This document shows, piece by piece, positions 63,420-64,000 of a DNA stretch of 64,000 bases. The notes under the pieces are model-generated. The model ran no database searches. It had not been told where the DNA came from and saw only the letters and a program-made list of their open reading frames with translations. The stretch covers positions 1,778,931 through 1,842,930 of the forward strand of contig NZ_JAGXFD010000001.1 of the NCBI RefSeq assembly GCF_020148005.1, written 5' to 3'. Origin of the DNA: Modicisalibacter tunisiensis (GTDB taxonomy: Bacteria > Pseudomonadota > Gammaproteobacteria > Pseudomonadales > Halomonadaceae). Made by a program: the position numbers and the translations under genes. Every line of letters begins with the position of its first letter. Position 1 is the first letter of the stretch.

Positions 63420-64000
63420 GTAACTATTCAGGTCACGCTGCCTGATCCAGGCCGTCCCGACGCATGAATTCGGGCACTTCACCGGCAAACAACTGTTCTA
63501 GTGCGGTGTGCGCTGCCAGGCCCTGCTTGACCGCCGTCGAGAGGAAGCTGCGCATCCGGCAGAAGATCTCGGCACCTTCCCAGGAGCGGAAACAGCCTGA
63601 AATCTTCTGCTGGACCTTGGTCATCCGCAGGTCACGCTCCCCTTGGTTATTGGTGAAGGGCGCGGCGGGGTCGTCGAGGAAACGCAGCACATCGTCCTCG
63701 TACGCCTGGAGACGTTCGAGCAGGTTACGTGCCTTGGTACGTTTGGCACGACCGCGCTTTCCCGGTGGTGGTGGGATCGGTGGCGGACACTCGGTCTCAC
63801 CCTCTGTCAGGCACTGCCGATAGCGGACTCGCCAGCGTTGCGCCTCTTCGGGCGAGAGCGTGCCACCGGCAGCGTCAACGGCCTGATGCATCTCCAGCAG
63901 CAGATCATGCAGCGCCTTGGCCCACTTTTGGTGGTCATTTTCCCAGGCCGCAGTCAATTCACGCAGGTGATGGGCGTTGCAAAGTGCGTGGCGGCAATCC
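63420..64000 (-). mobile_element. IS66-family insertion sequence, one end
   Basis: The left end begins GTAACTATTCAGGTCA at 63420; GTAA is the usual IS66-family terminus. A transposase reads inward on the minus strand, ending 13 bp from the terminus. The element interrupts the symporter gene and continues past the window. The other terminus and the 8-bp target duplication cannot be seen. Confidence 0.85.
63433..64000 (-). CDS. tnpC: IS66-family transposase (TnpC), C-terminal part
   Basis: The frame is open to the window edge, giving 188 visible residues. The visible part starts at DCRHALCNAHHLREL, which belongs to the DDE domain. The later block FTNNQGERDLRMTKVQQKIS, then GCFRSWEGAEIFCRMRSFLS and TAVKQGLAAHTALEQLF, is the IS66 C-terminal signature with the last catalytic Glu (QGERD). 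A TTG at 63957 is not the true start. Confidence 0.92.
   Translation of the reverse strand, partial: DCRHALCNAHHLRELTAAWENDHQKWAKALHDLLLEMHQAVDAAGGTLSPEEAQRWRVRYRQCLTEGETECPPPIPPPPGKRGRAKRTKARNLLERLQAYEDDVLRFLDDPAAPFTNNQGERDLRMTKVQQKISGCFRSWEGAEIFCRMRSFLSTAVKQGLAAHTALEQLFAGEVPEFMRRDGLDQAA

Overview
The window is a high-GC gammaproteobacterial chromosome segment. It most resembles the Halomonadaceae (Halomonas and relatives). This assignment is an inference from gene content: an arginine succinyltransferase operon with two AstA subunits, FabV as enoyl reductase, a DctPQM TRAP transporter, a DUF3581 gene, and several acidic proteins typical of moderate halophiles. No database search was possible.

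Positions 1-11191 hold a nearly complete integrated filamentous phage (inovirus). Almost everything is transcribed on the minus strand, in the order: excisionase-like HTH gene, unknown gene, a hairpin-rich non-coding block (candidate origin and packaging signal), ssDNA-binding protein, two tiny coat-like proteins, major coat protein, terminator, pIII-like adsorption protein, pVI-like protein, Zot/pI, pIV-like secretin, a TraX-like acyltransferase, a replication initiator and a tyrosine integrase that runs off the left edge. A plus-strand repressor, a membrane protein with a DUF2726 domain and a HigBA-type toxin-antitoxin pair fill an accessory slot on the right. The right boundary is a 55-nt displaced 3' end of a tRNA-Leu(CAA) gene; the intact tRNA should lie just left of the window.

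Positions 11200-29900 are ordinary core and metabolic genes: a LysE exporter, AidB, glutathione peroxidase, FabV, a GlxA/ArgR-like AraC regulator, a methyltransferase, an SDR and the arginine catabolic operon astC-aruF-aruG-astD-astB without astE. These are followed by an aldo/keto reductase, a DUF808 membrane protein, a GAF-PAS-GGDEF cyclase and a GNAT acetyltransferase.

Positions 30000-37000 hold an orphan acidic protein with a faint RTX-like segment. It faces a four-gene minus-strand cluster: a periplasmic binding protein, a beta-barrel porin, a membrane GGDEF-EAL protein and an autoinducer-synthase-like (PEP-CTERM-associated) acyltransferase. I regard this cluster as the best candidate for an undescribed signalling system.

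Positions 37400-53750 carry stress and transport genes: ADH, Hsp20, GST, DUF3581, a PanE-like reductase, a cyclodeaminase-like protein, an OBAP/DUF1264 protein, PhoD, an EmrB-EmrA-MFS efflux operon, LysR with a divergent MFS pump, YciI and a cold-shock protein.

Positions 54000-59700 include a divergent envelope module (COG4705-type membrane protein and a periplasmic protein opposite a PepSY protein and an OmpR-type two-component pair). Its shared intergenic region carries a repeated AGATTTGCAAT motif. The right end has a TRAP operon and a sodium/solute symporter gene cut by an IS66-family insertion that continues past the window.

Four copies of a roughly 110-bp REP-like palindromic repeat (near 25.6, 31.4, 40.9 and 55.4 kb) lie at gene 3' ends throughout the chromosomal part.
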